A stretch of DNA of 64,000 bases from Nematostella vectensis (Eukaryota; Cnidaria; Anthozoa; Actiniaria; Edwardsiidae): the NCBI RefSeq assembly GCF_932526225.1, contig NC_064040.1:2053501-2117500 (forward strand), given 5' to 3'. This document shows positions 6,667 through 20,003 of the stretch, piece by piece. The position numbers were made by a program, and so were the translations under genes. Numbering within the stretch: the first letter of the stretch is position 1; every line of letters begins with the position of its first letter. Under the pieces are notes generated by a model. It was not told the origin of the DNA. It was given only the letters and a program-made list of their open reading frames with translations, and did not search any database.

Positions 6667-9600
6667 TATCGACAAAATCCGCAATACTGTCTACGCTGAC
6701 TAAGTATAGCTGTATTTCACTTTAACCCTTTCACTCCTGGGTACTTTTGAGCAACATTGTAAGAAAAACAGACTGAAAACAGAAACCTCCCCCCCTATTT
6801 CAAGTCCAACACTACCAGTTAAGCTAAGCTACCGCTGACCCAAGACGGTATGCCTTGAAGTTTCCAACAATGTACTGCGGTGCCTTTTCTTTGTAGCGAC
6901 GGCACTGCTACAGCCTGTTGCTTACAACAGTTTTGCTTGTAATTTGCTTAAAAATTACAGCTTTTTCACATCTGGAGAGTGCCTTAGGACATCATGAAGT
7001 TTTTTTGGGCATAATTAATGCTGTGCTTATGGATGTTTGCACGCTGAGGTTGATTCAATGGGATAATTCCTTGTCTGGGCTTCACCAAGTGAGGAAGGAA
7101 TTTTCTGGTGAATGGCCTCATAACTCTCCAATGTGGGCCATCTTTGCTACCCAACCTTATTCAAAAATTGTTTTCAGGCTTATTCTGGGTTCCTTGGACC
7201 TGGAAATGTTTTGTTTGGCTTCGGGGCAAAGAGACTTAAAAAAAAAACTGTTATGATTCTGGGGGAGGAGATTGCCCGCCTGTCTGTCAAGGTGTTTCCA
7301 AGACTCCCATGATGCAGTGCAGGCATGCAAAATAGGCTAACAATGGTGACTCGCTTCTAATGGAGGTTCTAGCATTGATTATTGTGACTGATTGCTGTAA
7401 AATGGGACCTGACGGAGCGCAATAAAGGTATCCATTGGTGACTTGATCTGTGTTTGCTTGTCTCTATTTGTAGTTCGGAATTTTGTGTCTTTTTTGGTAA
7501 GGAATGTTTCTAAGTTTAAGCATTTTATTACGAATTGGTCAGCAATTAAGGTTGATATTTTGACAAAAGAGTCGATTCTATTACATTGCTAAGATGGGCT
7601 TTTGAAGGTCGTCTATGCCTTGGATGAATCTATGAGTATCCGGGTCTGGTGATGTTTAGTTTGCATTTTTGACGTTTTGGAGTTGGGCCTATATTTTACA
7701 GGCGTCTCAGGGTGTTATGGCAATGAAAGACTTAAAGGGACAGCGTCATGGTACTGCGCATGTCAGTGTTTATTGTAGGCTTTTAATCGCCTACAAATAG
7801 TTGAACTTTTTAAAAGCTGTCAATACCTTGTTAAAATAATATGCAATATTTTATTGAATGCAATATTTTATAGAAACTACGTTTATTGACAGTTTGTGGT
7901 CATTTTCTTTGAATTTAAGTCCCCCACATGTACCAAAAGCTCATAAGTCAGTATTAGAGTTTACTAAATTTCATTGTGTCAGGGTCAGAGAGCTATTGAA
8001 AGCACTTACCATGGCACTGCCCCTTTGAATAGCTGTAAAAAAAAAAAAGGGAAGAGAAAATAGCTGGATGGGGTCTCTGTTGGTTTTGTTTTAGTTTTAG
8101 TTTTCTTTTATTATAATTTTTTCTGGGGTGGGGGAAGGGGGAATTCAGCTTAAAATTGCCTGTGGTCAATTCAACCAACTAAGCAACTAGTACAAAAGAT
8201 GTTGGTTTTGCAGTCTTTTATTCAATACTTTCAAGGTTATCATGCAATTCTGTAGTTTGACTGGAAATATATACTTTTTTTCTATTCATTTACAGTTCTA
8301 TATGTACAGTGTGACCATAGTCATGATTACAATTATTTATAATAATTTTTACCCACTAACAGAAACCAACTTGACTGCAAAAAACTCACTGTAAAGCATA
8401 AGATATTAGGCATTTCTTTCATGTGGCTGTGAGGTTGACCTGTCAACATCTACAGGGGCCACACTCAACTCGGAATCATAGGGGTCCATAAAAGCAAGGT
8501 GTCGCAGAACCTTTTCCTGCCTTCCTTAATCTCCTTCACCAGGAACACCTGTGCAGCCGACACCCTTAGGTGGATGGGGTGCACAGGTGCTTTGGGTGTG
8601 GCCCTGAAGATGGCACAGTGACCACAAGATGTACCAGAATGAAATTGTATATACTGTAAAAACATGTGAGTAGAAAACAGTCAATAGCCATGGAGTTTTC
8701 AGTGTGTTGTACATGTTATACATGTTTTAGGATTTACCTAATTACTTACAGTATTTTTTTATATAGAATTTTTTACTTGTATAATTTAGATGAGTAATAC
8801 ATACTTTTTATAGTATGTTGTAGAACTCGTCTCGTTCCTCCTAAATAACAATCAAAATTATGTTTGTTATTATCTTCGTGCAAAGGAACCTACAGTAGTT
8901 TTTTAATCAGATAATTGTTTTTCCTTCAACACTCCCCTGTTATTTCAACAGCTCTCCCTTGAGTTTGCTTGTCTTAGAAATAGACCTTGTTTGATAAACA
9001 AAGACATGTTACCCACTTATTCAATAATAGGTAACAACTGCAATATTGTACTGTATGAAAAGAGTGCCCCTCCCCCTTCTAATGTTGACATCAGTAAATC
9101 TAGCAAGCTCATTTTGCTAGATGTATGATGTATACCAGGCTTGTATCCTCCAGGTCCATTTCCATACTCCGTGAAGACTTCTGAAACCATCTTGGATGCC
9201 ATTACGGAATTGACCCGGAGACCCGGAGAAAAATTCACGAGGGGGAGGGCCAGTCAACACTCCTCTCCCCAAAGTCAGACGGTTGTTTGGATGGTCTGTT
9301 TTTTTTTTTTTTTTTTCTTATTTTTCCGAAAACTACGCAGGAGTGAGAGGGGTTAAGCACTACGAAAAAAAAAATTGAATAGAAAAAAAAAAAAAAAAGA
9401 AAAAGAAAAAAGGCCATTGGCATAGGATCGAACCCGACCTGAAAAACAAAACGGAAACCATACATACGGATTACCCAATCGGTATGGCAGCACAAGGCTT
9501 TTACGGAAGGCTGTAAAGAACCCGAAGGCCCCAAGCACCGATATTTCCGGCGAATATGCTGTACAACACTCTTGCAAGGTATTCCGACCCGCGCATTAAT

Positions 9601-9999
9601 GGGGAGGACAATAACCAGGATCCCAGGCCTGTAATACGGTTACGCCACGCACAGCTCGCTGAGATAGAGGATGAAAAAAATACAGGTCTATTTGGGCGTC
9701 TTGAGTCCCTTGGGGGCTCGCTATGTCGGCGCGTGGCATCGTAACGCACGGGCGCATTGTCTTTTATCGTGTACAGGACATCAAACAAGCGAAGAAAGAA
9801 AAACGTTTTTTTTTTTGGGAACCGTTTTTTTATATCATGCAAAAAGCGAAAATAAATAGAAATAAATAAAGTGCGATTTGGCGATTCTGTTTTTCTTTGT
9901 AGAGCTTATTAAGCTATTCACCGGCCTAAATATTCATAAAAGAAAATAAAAAATGCAATGAAGGACGTAAGGGGGAGAGGTTTGTAAAATCGCATAGAA
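6667..9999 (+). repeat. Tandem unit 3 (subtype C, 3,333 bp)
   Basis: CGGAATC together with CTTAATCTCC (near 8525) defines subtype C, shared with units 8, 15 and 18. The TTAA-bounded element is 6722-9356. Confidence 0.95.
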
Positions 10000-12900
10000 T
10001 ATCGACAAAATCCGCAATACTGTCTACGCTGACTAAGTATAGCTGTATTTCACTTTAACCCTTTCACTCCTGGGTACTTTTGAGCAACATTGTAAGAAAA
10101 ACAGACTGAAAACAGAAACCTCCCCCCCTATTTCAAGTCCAACACTACCAGTTAAGCTAAGCTACCGCTGACCCAAGACGGTATGCCTTGAAGTTTCCAA
10201 CAATGTACTGCGGTGCCTTTTCTTTGTAGCGACGGCACTGCTACAGCCTGTTGCTTACAACAGTTTTGCTTGTAATTTGCTTAAAAATTACAGCTTTTTC
10301 ACATCTGGAGAGTGCCTTAGGACATCATGAAGTTTTTTTGGGCATAATTAATGCTGTGCTTATGGATGTTTGCACGCTGAGGTTGATTCAATGGGATAAT
10401 TCCTTGTCTGGGCTTCACCAAGTGAGGAAGGAATTTTCTGGTGAATGGCCTCATAACTCTCCAATGTGGGCCATCTTTGCTACCCAACCTTATTCAAAAA
10501 TTGTTTTAAGGCTTATTCTGGGTTCCTTGGACCTGGAAATGTTTTGTTTGGCTTCGGGGCAAAGAGACTTAAAAAAAAAAACTGTTATGATTCTGGGGGA
10601 GGAGATTGCCCGCCTGTCTGTCAAGGTGTTTCCAAGACTCCCATGATGCAGTGCAGGCATGCAAAATAGGCTAACAATGGTGACTCGCTTCTAATGGAGG
10701 TTCTAGCATTGATTATTGTGACTGATTGCTGTAAAATGGGACCTGACGGAGCGCAATAAAGGTATCCATTGGTGACTTGATCTGTGTTTGCTTGTCTCTA
10801 TTTGTAGTTCGGAATTTTGTGTCTTTTTTGGTAAGGAATGTTTCTAAGTTTAAGCATTTTATTACGAATTGGTCAGCAATTAAGGTTGATATTTTGACAA
10901 AAGAGTCGATTCTATTACATTGCTAAGATGGGCTTTTGAAGGTCGTCTATGCCTTGGATGAATCTATGAGTATCCGGGTCTGGTGATGTTTAGTTTGCAT
11001 TTTTGACGTTTTGGAGTTGGGCCTATATTTTACAGGCGTCTCAGGGTGTTATGGCAATGAAAGACTTAAAGGGACAGCGTCATGGTACTGCGCATGTCAG
11101 TGTTTATTGTAGGCTTTTAATCGCCTACAAATAGTTGAACTTTTTAAAAGCTGTCAATACCTTGTTAAAATAATATGCAATATTTTATTGAATGCAATAT
11201 TTTATAGAAACTACGTTTATTGACAGTTTGTGGTCATTTTCTTTGAATTTAAGTCCCCCACATGTACCAAAAGCTCATAAGTCAGTATTAGAGTTTACTA
11301 AATTTCATTGTGTCAGGGTCAGAGAGCTATTGAAAGCACTTACCATGGCACTGCCCCTTTGAATAGCTGTAAAAAAAAAAAAAAGGGAAGAGAAAATAGC
11401 TGGATGGGGTCTCTGTTGGTTTTGTTTTAGTTTTAGTTTTCTTTTATTATAATTTTTTCTGGGGTGGGGGAAGGGGGAATTCAGCTTAAAATTGCCTGTG
11501 GTCAATTCAACCAACTAAGCAACTAGTACAAAAGATGTTGGTTTTGCAGTCTTTTATTCAATACTTTCAAGGTTATCATGCAATTCTGTAGTTTGACTGG
11601 AAATATATACTTTTTTTCTATTCATTTACAGTTCTATATGTACAGTGTGACCATAGTCATGATTACAATTATTTATAATAATTTTTACCCACTAACAGAA
11701 ACCAACTTGACTGCAAAAAACTCACTGTAAAGCATAAGATATTAGGCATTTCTTTCATGTGGCTGTGAGGTTGACCTGTCAACATCTACAGGGGCCACAC
11801 TCAACTCGGAATCATAGGGGTCCATAAAAGCAAGGTGTCGCAGAACCTTTTCCTGCCTTCCTTACTCTCCTTCACCAGGAACACCTGTGCAGCCGACACC
11901 CTTAGGTGGATGGGGTGCACAGGTGCTTTGGGTGTGGCCCTGAAGATGGCACAGTGACCACAAGATGTACCAGAATGAAATTGTATATACTGTAAAAACA
12001 TGTGAGTAGAAAACAGTCAATAGCCATGGAGTTTTCAGTGTGTTGTACATGTTATACATGTTTTAGGATTTACCTAATTACTTACAGTATTTTTTTAAAT
12101 AGAATTTTTTACTTGTATAATTTAGATGAGTAATACATACTTTTTATAGTATGTTGTAGAACTCGTCTCGTTCCTCCTAAATAACAATCAAAATTATGTT
12201 TGTTATTATCTTCGTGCAAAGGAACCTACAGTAGTTTTTTAATCAGATAATTGTTTTTCCTTCAACACTCCCCTGTTATTTCAACAGCTCTCCCTTGAGT
12301 TTGCTTGTCTTAGAAATAGACCTTGTTTGATAAACAAAGACATGTTACCCACTTATTCAATAATAGGTAACAACTGCAATATTGTACTGTATGAAAAGAG
12401 TGCCCCTCCCCCTTCTAATGTTGACATCAGTAAATCTAGCAAGCTCATTTTGCTAGATGTATGATGTATACCAGGCTTGTATCCTCCAGGTCCATTTCCA
12501 TACTCCGTGAAGACTTCTGAAACCATCTTGGATGCCATTACGGAATTGACCCGGAGACCCGGAGAAAAATTCACGAGGGGGAGGGCCAGTCAACACTCCT
12601 CTCCCCAAAGTCAGACGGTTGTTTGGATGGTCTGTTTTTTTTTTTTTTTTTCTTATTTTTCCGAAAACTACGCAGGAGTGAGAGGGGTTAAGCACTACGA
12701 AAAAAAAAATTGAATAGAAAAAAAAAAAAAAAAGAAAAAGAAAAAAGGCCATTGGCATAGGATCGAACCCGACCTGAAAAACAAAACGGAAACCATACAT
12801 ACGGATTACCCAATCGGTATGGCAGCACAAGGCTTTTACGGAAGGCTGTAAAGAACCCGAAGGCCCCAAGCACCGATATTTCCGGCGAATATGCTGTACA

Positions 12901-13334
12901 ACACTCTTGCAAGGTATTCCGACCCGCGCATTAATGGGGAGGGCAATAACCAGGATCCCAGGCCTGTAATACGGTTACGCCACGCACAGCTCGCTGAGAT
13001 AGAGGATGAAAAAAATACAGGTCTATTTGGGCGTCTTGAGTCCCTTGGGGGCTCGCTATGTCGGCGCGTGGCATCGTAACGCACGGGCGCATTGTCTTTT
13101 ATCGTGTACAGGACATCAAACAAGCGAAGAAAGAAAAACGTTTTTTTTTTTGGGAACCGTTTTTTTATATCATGCAAAAAGCGAAAATAAATAGAAATAA
13201 ATAAAGTGCGATTTGGCGATTCTGTTTTTCTTTGTAGAGCTTATTAAGCTATTCACCGGCCTAAATATTCATAAAAGAAAATAAAAAATGCAATGAAGGA
13301 CGTAAGGGGGAGAGGTTTGTAAAATCGCATAGAA
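10000..13334 (+). repeat. Tandem unit 4 (subtype D, 3,335 bp)
   Basis: Subtype D combines TTTTAAG at 10508, an 11-A run near 10571, a 14-A run near 11371, AAATAG near 12100 and GGGCAAT near 12943. Unit 12 has all of these with a 12-A first run. The TTAA-bounded element is 10055-12691. Confidence 0.95.
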
Positions 13335-16300
13335 TATCGACAAAATCCGCAATACTGTCTACGCTGACTAAGTATAGCTGTATTTCACTTTAACCCTTTC
13401 ACTCCTGGGTACTTTTGAGCAACATTGTAAGAAAAACAGACTGAAAACAGAAACCTCCCCCCCTATTTCAAGTCCAACACTACCAGTTAAGCTAAGCTAC
13501 CGCTGACCCAAGACGGTATGCCTTGAAGTTTCCAACAATGTACTGCGGTGCCTTTTCTTTGTAGCGACGGCACTGCTACAGCCTGTTGCTTACAACAGTT
13601 TTGCTTGTAATTTGCTTAAAAATTACAGCTTTTTCACATCTGGAGAGTGCCTTAGGACATCATGAAGTTTTTTTGGGCATAATTAATGCTGTGCTTATGG
13701 ATGTTTGCACGCTGAGGTTGATTCAATGGGATAATTCCTTGTCTGGGCTTCACCAAGTGAGGAAGGAATTTTCTGGTGAATGGCCTCATAACTCTCCAAT
13801 GTGGGCCATCTTTGCTACCCAACCTTATTCAAAAATTGTTTTCAGGCTTATTCTGGGTTCCTTGGACCTGGAAATGTTTTGTTTGGCTTCGGGGCAAAGA
13901 GACTTAAAAAAAAAACTGTTATGATTCTGGGGGAGGAGATTGCCCGCCTGTCTGTCAAGGTGTTTCCAAGACTCCCATGATGCAGTGCAGGCATGCAAAA
14001 TAGGCTAACAATGGTGACTCGCTTCTAATGGAGGTTCTAGCATTGATTATTGTGACTGATTGCTGTAAAATGGGACCTGACGGAGCGCAATAAAGGTATC
14101 CATTGGTGACTTGATCTGTGTTTGCTTGTCTCTATTTGTAGTTCGGAATTTTGTGTCTTTTTTGGTAAGGAATGTTTCTAAGTTTAAGCATTTTATTACG
14201 AATTGGTCAGCAATTAAGGTTGATATTTTGACAAAAGAGTCGATTCTATTACATTGCTAAGATGGGCTTTTGAAGGTCGTCTATGCCTTGGATGAATCTA
14301 TGAGTATCCGGGTCTGGTGATGTTTAGTTTGCATTTTTGACGTTTTGGAGTTGGGCCTATATTTTACAGGCGTCTCAGGGTGTTATGGCAATGAAAGGCT
14401 TAAAGGGACAGCGTCATGGTACTGCGCATGTCAGTGTTTATTGTAGGCTTTTAATCGCCTACAAATAGTTGAACTTTTTAAAAGCTGTCAATACCTTGTT
14501 AAAATAATATGCAATATTTTATTGAATGCAATATTTTATAGAAACTACGTTTATTGACAGTTTGTGGTCATTTTCTTTGAATTTAAGTCCCCCACATGTA
14601 CCAAAAGCTCATAAGTCAGTATTAGAGTTTACTAAATTTCATTGTGTCAGGGTCAGAGAGCTATTGAAAGCACTTACCATGGCACTGCCCCTTTGAATAG
14701 CTGTAAAAAAAAAAAAAGGGAAGAGAAAATAGCTGGATGGGGTCTCTGTTGGTTTTGTTTTAGTTTTAGTTTTCTTTTATTATAATTTTTTCTGGGGTGG
14801 GGGAAGGGGGAATTCAGCTTAAAATTGCCTGTGGTCAATTCAACCAACTAAGCAACTAGTACAAAAGATGTTGGTTTTGCAGTCTTTTATTCAATACTTT
14901 CAAGGTTATCATGCAATTCTGTAGTTTGACTGGAAATATATACTTTTTTTCTATTCATTTACAGTTCTATATGTACAGTGTGACCATAGTCATGATTACA
15001 ATTATTTATAATAATTTTTACCCACTAACAGAAACCAACTTGACTGCAAAAAACTCACTGTAAAGCATAAGATATTAGGCATTTCTTTCATGTGGCTGTG
15101 AGGTTGACCTGTCAACATCTACAGGGGCCACACTCAACTCGGAATCATAGGGGTCCATAAAAGCAAGGTGTCGCAGAACCTTTTCCTGCCTTCCTTACTC
15201 TCCTTCACCAGGAACACCTGTGCAGCCGACACCCTTAGGTGGATGGGGTGCACAGGTGCTTTGGGTGTGGCCCTGAAGATGGCACAGTGACCACAAGATG
15301 TACCAGAATGAAATTGTATATACTGTAAAAACATGTGAGTAGAAAACAGTCAATAGCCATGGAGTTTTCAGTGTGTTGTACATGTTATACATGTTTTAGG
15401 ATTTACCTAATTACTTACAGTATTTTTTTAAATAGAATTTTTTACTTGTATAATTTAGATGAGTAATACATACTTTTTATAGTATGTTGTAGAACTCGTC
15501 TCGTTCCTCCTAAATAACAATCAAAATTATGTTTGTTATTATCTTCGTGCAAAGGAACCTACAGTAGTTTTTTAATCAGATAATTGTTTTTCCTTCAACA
15601 CTCCCCTGTTATTTCAACAGCTCTCCCTTGAGTTTGCTTGTCTTAGAAATAGACCTTGTTTGATAAACAAAGACATGTTACCCACTTATTCAATAATAGG
15701 TAACAACTGCAATATTGTACTGTATGAAAAGAGTGCCCCTCCCCCTTCTAATGTTGACATCAGTAAATCTAGCAAGCTCATTTTGCTAGATGTATGATGT
15801 ATACCAGGCTTGTATCCTCCAGGTCCATTTCCATACTCCGTGAAGACTTCTGAAACCATCTTGGATGCCATTACGGAATTGACCCGGAGACCCGGAGAAA
15901 AATTCACGAGGGGGAGGGCCAGTCAACACTCCTCTCCCCAAAGTCAGACGGTTGTTTGGATGGTCTGTTTTTTTTTTTTTTTTTTCTTATTTTTCCGAAA
16001 ACTACGCAGGAGTGAGAGGGGTTAAGCACTACGAAAAAAAAAATTGAATAGAAAAAAAAAAAAAAAAAGAAAAAGAAAAAAGGCCATTGGCATAGGATCG
16101 AACCCGACCTGAAAAACAAAACGGAAACCATACATACGGATTACCCAATCGGTATGGCAGCACAAGGCTTTTACGGAAGGCTGTAAAGAACCCGAAGGCC
16201 CCAAGCACCGATATTTCCGGCGAATATGCTGTACAACACTCTTGCAAGGTATTCCGACCCGCGCATTAATGGGGAGGACAATAACCAGGATCCCAGGCCT

Positions 16301-16669
16301 GTAATACGGTTACGCCACGCACAGCTCGCTGAGATAGAGGATGAAAAAAATACAGGTCTATTTGGGCGTCTTGAGTCCCTTGGGGGCTCGCTATGTCGGC
16401 GCGTGGCATCGTAACGCACGGGCGCATTGTCTTTTATCGTGTACAGGACATCAAACAAGCGAAGAAAGAAAAACGTTTTTTTTTTTGGGAACCGTTTTTT
16501 TATATCATGCAAAAAGCGAAAATAAATAGAAATAAATAAAGTGCGATTTGGCGATTCTGTTTTTCTTTGTAGAGCTTATTAAGCTATTCACCGGCCTAAA
16601 TATTCATAAAAGAAAATAAAAAATGCAATGAAGGACGTAAGGGGGAGAGGTTTGTAAAATCGCATAGAA
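13335..16669 (+). repeat. Tandem unit 5 (subtype E, 3,335 bp)
   Basis: AAAGGCT at 14398 with AAATAG near 15430 defines subtype E, shared with unit 10. The TTAA-bounded element is 13390-16025. Confidence 0.95.
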
Positions 16670-19600
16670 TATCGACAAAATCCGCAATACTGTCTACGCT
16701 GACTAAGTATAGCTGTATTTCACTTTAACCCTTTCACTCCTGGGTACTTTTGAGCAACATTGTAAGAAAAACAGACTGAAAACAGAAACCTCCCCCCCTA
16801 TTTCAAGTCCAACACTACCAGTTAAGCTAAGCTACCGCTGACCCAAGACGGTATGCCTTGAAGTTTCCAACAATGTACTGCGGTGCCTTTTCTTTGTAGC
16901 GACGGCACTGCTACAGCCTGTTGCTTACAACAGTTTTGCTTGTAATTTGCTTAAAAATTACAGCTTTTTCACATCTGGAGAGTGCCTTAGGACATCATGA
17001 AGTTTTTTTGGGCATAATTAATGCTGTGCTTATGGATGTTTGCACGCTGAGGTTGATTCAATGGGATAATTCCTTGTCTGGGCTTCACCAAGTGAGGAAG
17101 GAATTTTCTGGTGAATGGCCTCATAACTCTCCAATGTGGGCCATCTTTGCTACCCAACCTTATTCAAAAATTGTTTTCAGGCTTATTCTGGGTTCCTTGG
17201 ACCTGGAAATGTTTTGTTTGGCTTCGGGGCAAAGAGACTTAAAAAAAAAACTGTTATGATTCTGGGGGAGGAGATTGCCCGCCTGTCTGTCAAGGTGTTT
17301 CCAAGACTCCCATGATGCAGTGCAGGCATGCAAAATAGGCTAACAATGGTGACTCGCTTCTAATGGAGGTTCTAGCATTGATTATTGTGACTGATTGCTG
17401 TAAAATGGGACCTGACGGAGCGCAATAAAGGTATCCATTGGTGACTTGATCTGTGTTTGCTTGTCTCTATTTGTAGTTCGGAATTTTGTGTCTTTTTTGG
17501 TAAGGAATGTTTCTAAGTTTAAGCATTTTATTACGAATTGGTCAGCAATTAAGGTTGATATTTTGACAAAAGAGTCGATTCTATTACATTGCTAAGATGG
17601 GCTTTTGAAGGTCGTCTATGCCTTGGATGAATCTATGAGTATCCGGGTCTGGTGATGTTTAGTTTGCATTTTTGACGTTTTGGAGTTGGGCCTATATTTT
17701 ACAGGCGTCTCAGGGTGTTATGGCAATGAAAGACTTAAAGGGACAGCGTCATGGTACTGCGCATGTCAGTGTTTATTGTAGGCTTTTAATCGCCTACAAA
17801 TAGTTGAACTTTTTAAAAGCTGTCAATACCTTGTTAAAATAATATGCAATATTTTATTGAATGCAATATTTTATAGAAACTACGTTTATTGACAGTTTGT
17901 GGTCATTTTCTTTGAATTTAAGTCCCCCACATGTACCAAAAGCTCATAAGTCAGTATTAGAGTTTACTAAATTTCATTGTGTCAGGGTCAGAGAGCTATT
18001 GAAAGCACTTACCATGGCACTGCCCCTTTGAATAGCTGTAAAAAAAAAAAAAGGGAAGAGAAAATAGCTGGATGGGGTCTCTGTTGGTTTTGTTTTAGTT
18101 TTAGTTTTCTTTTATTATAATTTTTTCTGGGGTGGGGGAAGGGGGAATTCAGCTTAAAATTGCCTGTGGTCAATTCAACCAACTAAGCAACTAGTACAAA
18201 AGATGTTGGTTTTGCAGTCTTTTATTCAATACTTTCAAGGTTATCATGCAATTCTGTAGTTTGACTGGAAATATATACTTTTTTTCTATTCATTTACAGT
18301 TCTATATGTACAGTGTGACCATAGTCATGATTACAATTATTTATAATAATTTTTACCCACTAACAGAAACCAACTTGACTGCAAAAAACTCACTGTAAAG
18401 CATAAGATATTAGGCATTTCTTTCATGTGGCTGTGAGGTTGACCTGTCAACATCTACAGGGGCCACACTCAACTCAGAATCATAGGGGTCCATAAAAGCA
18501 AGGTGTCGCAGAACCTTTTCCTGCCTTCCTTACTCTCCTTCACCAGGAACACCTGTGCAGCCGACACCCTTAGGTGGATGGGGTGCACAGGTGCTTTGGG
18601 TGTGGCCCTGAAGATGGCACAGTGACCACAAGATGTACCAGAATGAAATTGTATATACTGTAAAAACATGTGAGTAGAAAACAGTCAATAGCCATGGAGT
18701 TTTCAGTGTGTTGTACATGTTATACATGTTTTAGGATTTACCTAATTACTTACAGTATTTTTTTATATAGAATTTTTTACTTGTATAATTTAGATGAGTA
18801 ATACATACTTTTTATAGTATGTTGTAGAACTCGTCTCGTTCCTCCTAAATAACAATCAAAATTATGTTTGTTATTATCTTCGTGCAAAGGAACCTACAGT
18901 AGTTTTTTAATCAGATAATTGTTTTTCCTTCAACACTCCCCTGTTATTTCAACAGCTCTCCCTTGAGTTTGCTTGTCTTAGAAATAGACCTTGTTTGATA
19001 AACAAAGACATGTTACCCACTTATTCAATAATAGGTAACAACTGCAATATTGTACTGTATGAAAAGAGTGCCCCTCCCCCTTCTAATGTTGACATCAGTA
19101 AATCTAGCAAGCTCATTTTGCTAGATGTATGATGTATACCAGGCTTGTATCCTCCAGGTCCATTTCCATACTCCGTGAAGACTTCTGAAACCATCTTGGA
19201 TGCCATTACGGAATTGACCCGGAGACCCGGAGAAAAATTCACGAGGGGGAGGGCCAGTCAACACTCCTCTCCCCAAAGTCAGACGGTTGTTTGGATGGTC
19301 TGTTTTTTTTTTTTTTTTTTCTTATTTTTCCGAAAACTACGCAGGAGTGAGAGGGGTTAAGCACTACGAAAAAAAAAATTGAATAGAAAAAAAAAAAAAA
19401 AAGAAAAAGAAAAAAGGCCATTGGCATAGGATCGAACCCGACCTGAAAAACAAAACGGAAACCATACATACGGATTACCCAATCGGTATGGCAGCACAAG
19501 GCTTTTACGGAAGGCTGTAAAGAACCCGAAGGCCCCAAGCACCGATATTTCCGGCGAATATGCTGTACAACACTCTTGCAAGGTATTCCGACCCGCGCAT

Positions 19601-20003
19601 TAATGGGGAGGACAATAACCAGGATCCCAGGCCTGTAATACGGTTACGCCACGCACAGCTCGCTGAGATAGAGGATGAAAAAAATACAGGTCTATTTGGG
19701 CGTCTTGAGTCCCTTGGGGGCTCGCTATGTCGGCGCGTGGCATCGTAACGCACGGGCGCATTGTCTTTTATCGTGTACAGGACATCAAACAAGCGAAGAA
19801 AGAAAAACGTTTTTTTTTTTGGGAACCGTTTTTTTATATCATGCAAAAAGCGAAAATAAATAGAAATAAATAAAGTGCGATTTGGCGATTCTGTTTTTCT
19901 TTGTAGAGCTTATTAAGCTATTCACCGGCCTAAATATTCATAAAAGAAAATAAAAAATGCAATGAAGGACGTAAGGGGGAGAGGTTTGTAAAATCGCATA
20001 GAA
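16670..20003 (+). repeat. Tandem unit 6 (subtype A, 3,334 bp)
   Basis: CAGAATC type with a 13-A run near 18040, like unit 1 but without that unit's private T bases. The TTAA-bounded element is 16725-19360. Confidence 0.95.

Larger units (their letters stand above)
1..16669 (+). repeat. Higher-order block 1 (units 1-5, subtypes A' A C D E)
   Basis: Units 1-5 carry an ordered set of variants. Units 1-2 read CAGAATC near 1806/5139. Unit 3 reads CGGAATC with CTTAATCTCC near 8525. Unit 4 has TTTTAAG at 10508, AAATAG near 12100 and GGGCAAT near 12943. Unit 5 has AAAGGCT at 14398 plus AAATAG. The A-run near unit offset 1371 is 13, 12, 12, 14 and 13 long in order. The same order returns in units 6-10, so the five-unit block is itself the repeat. 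Confidence 0.85.
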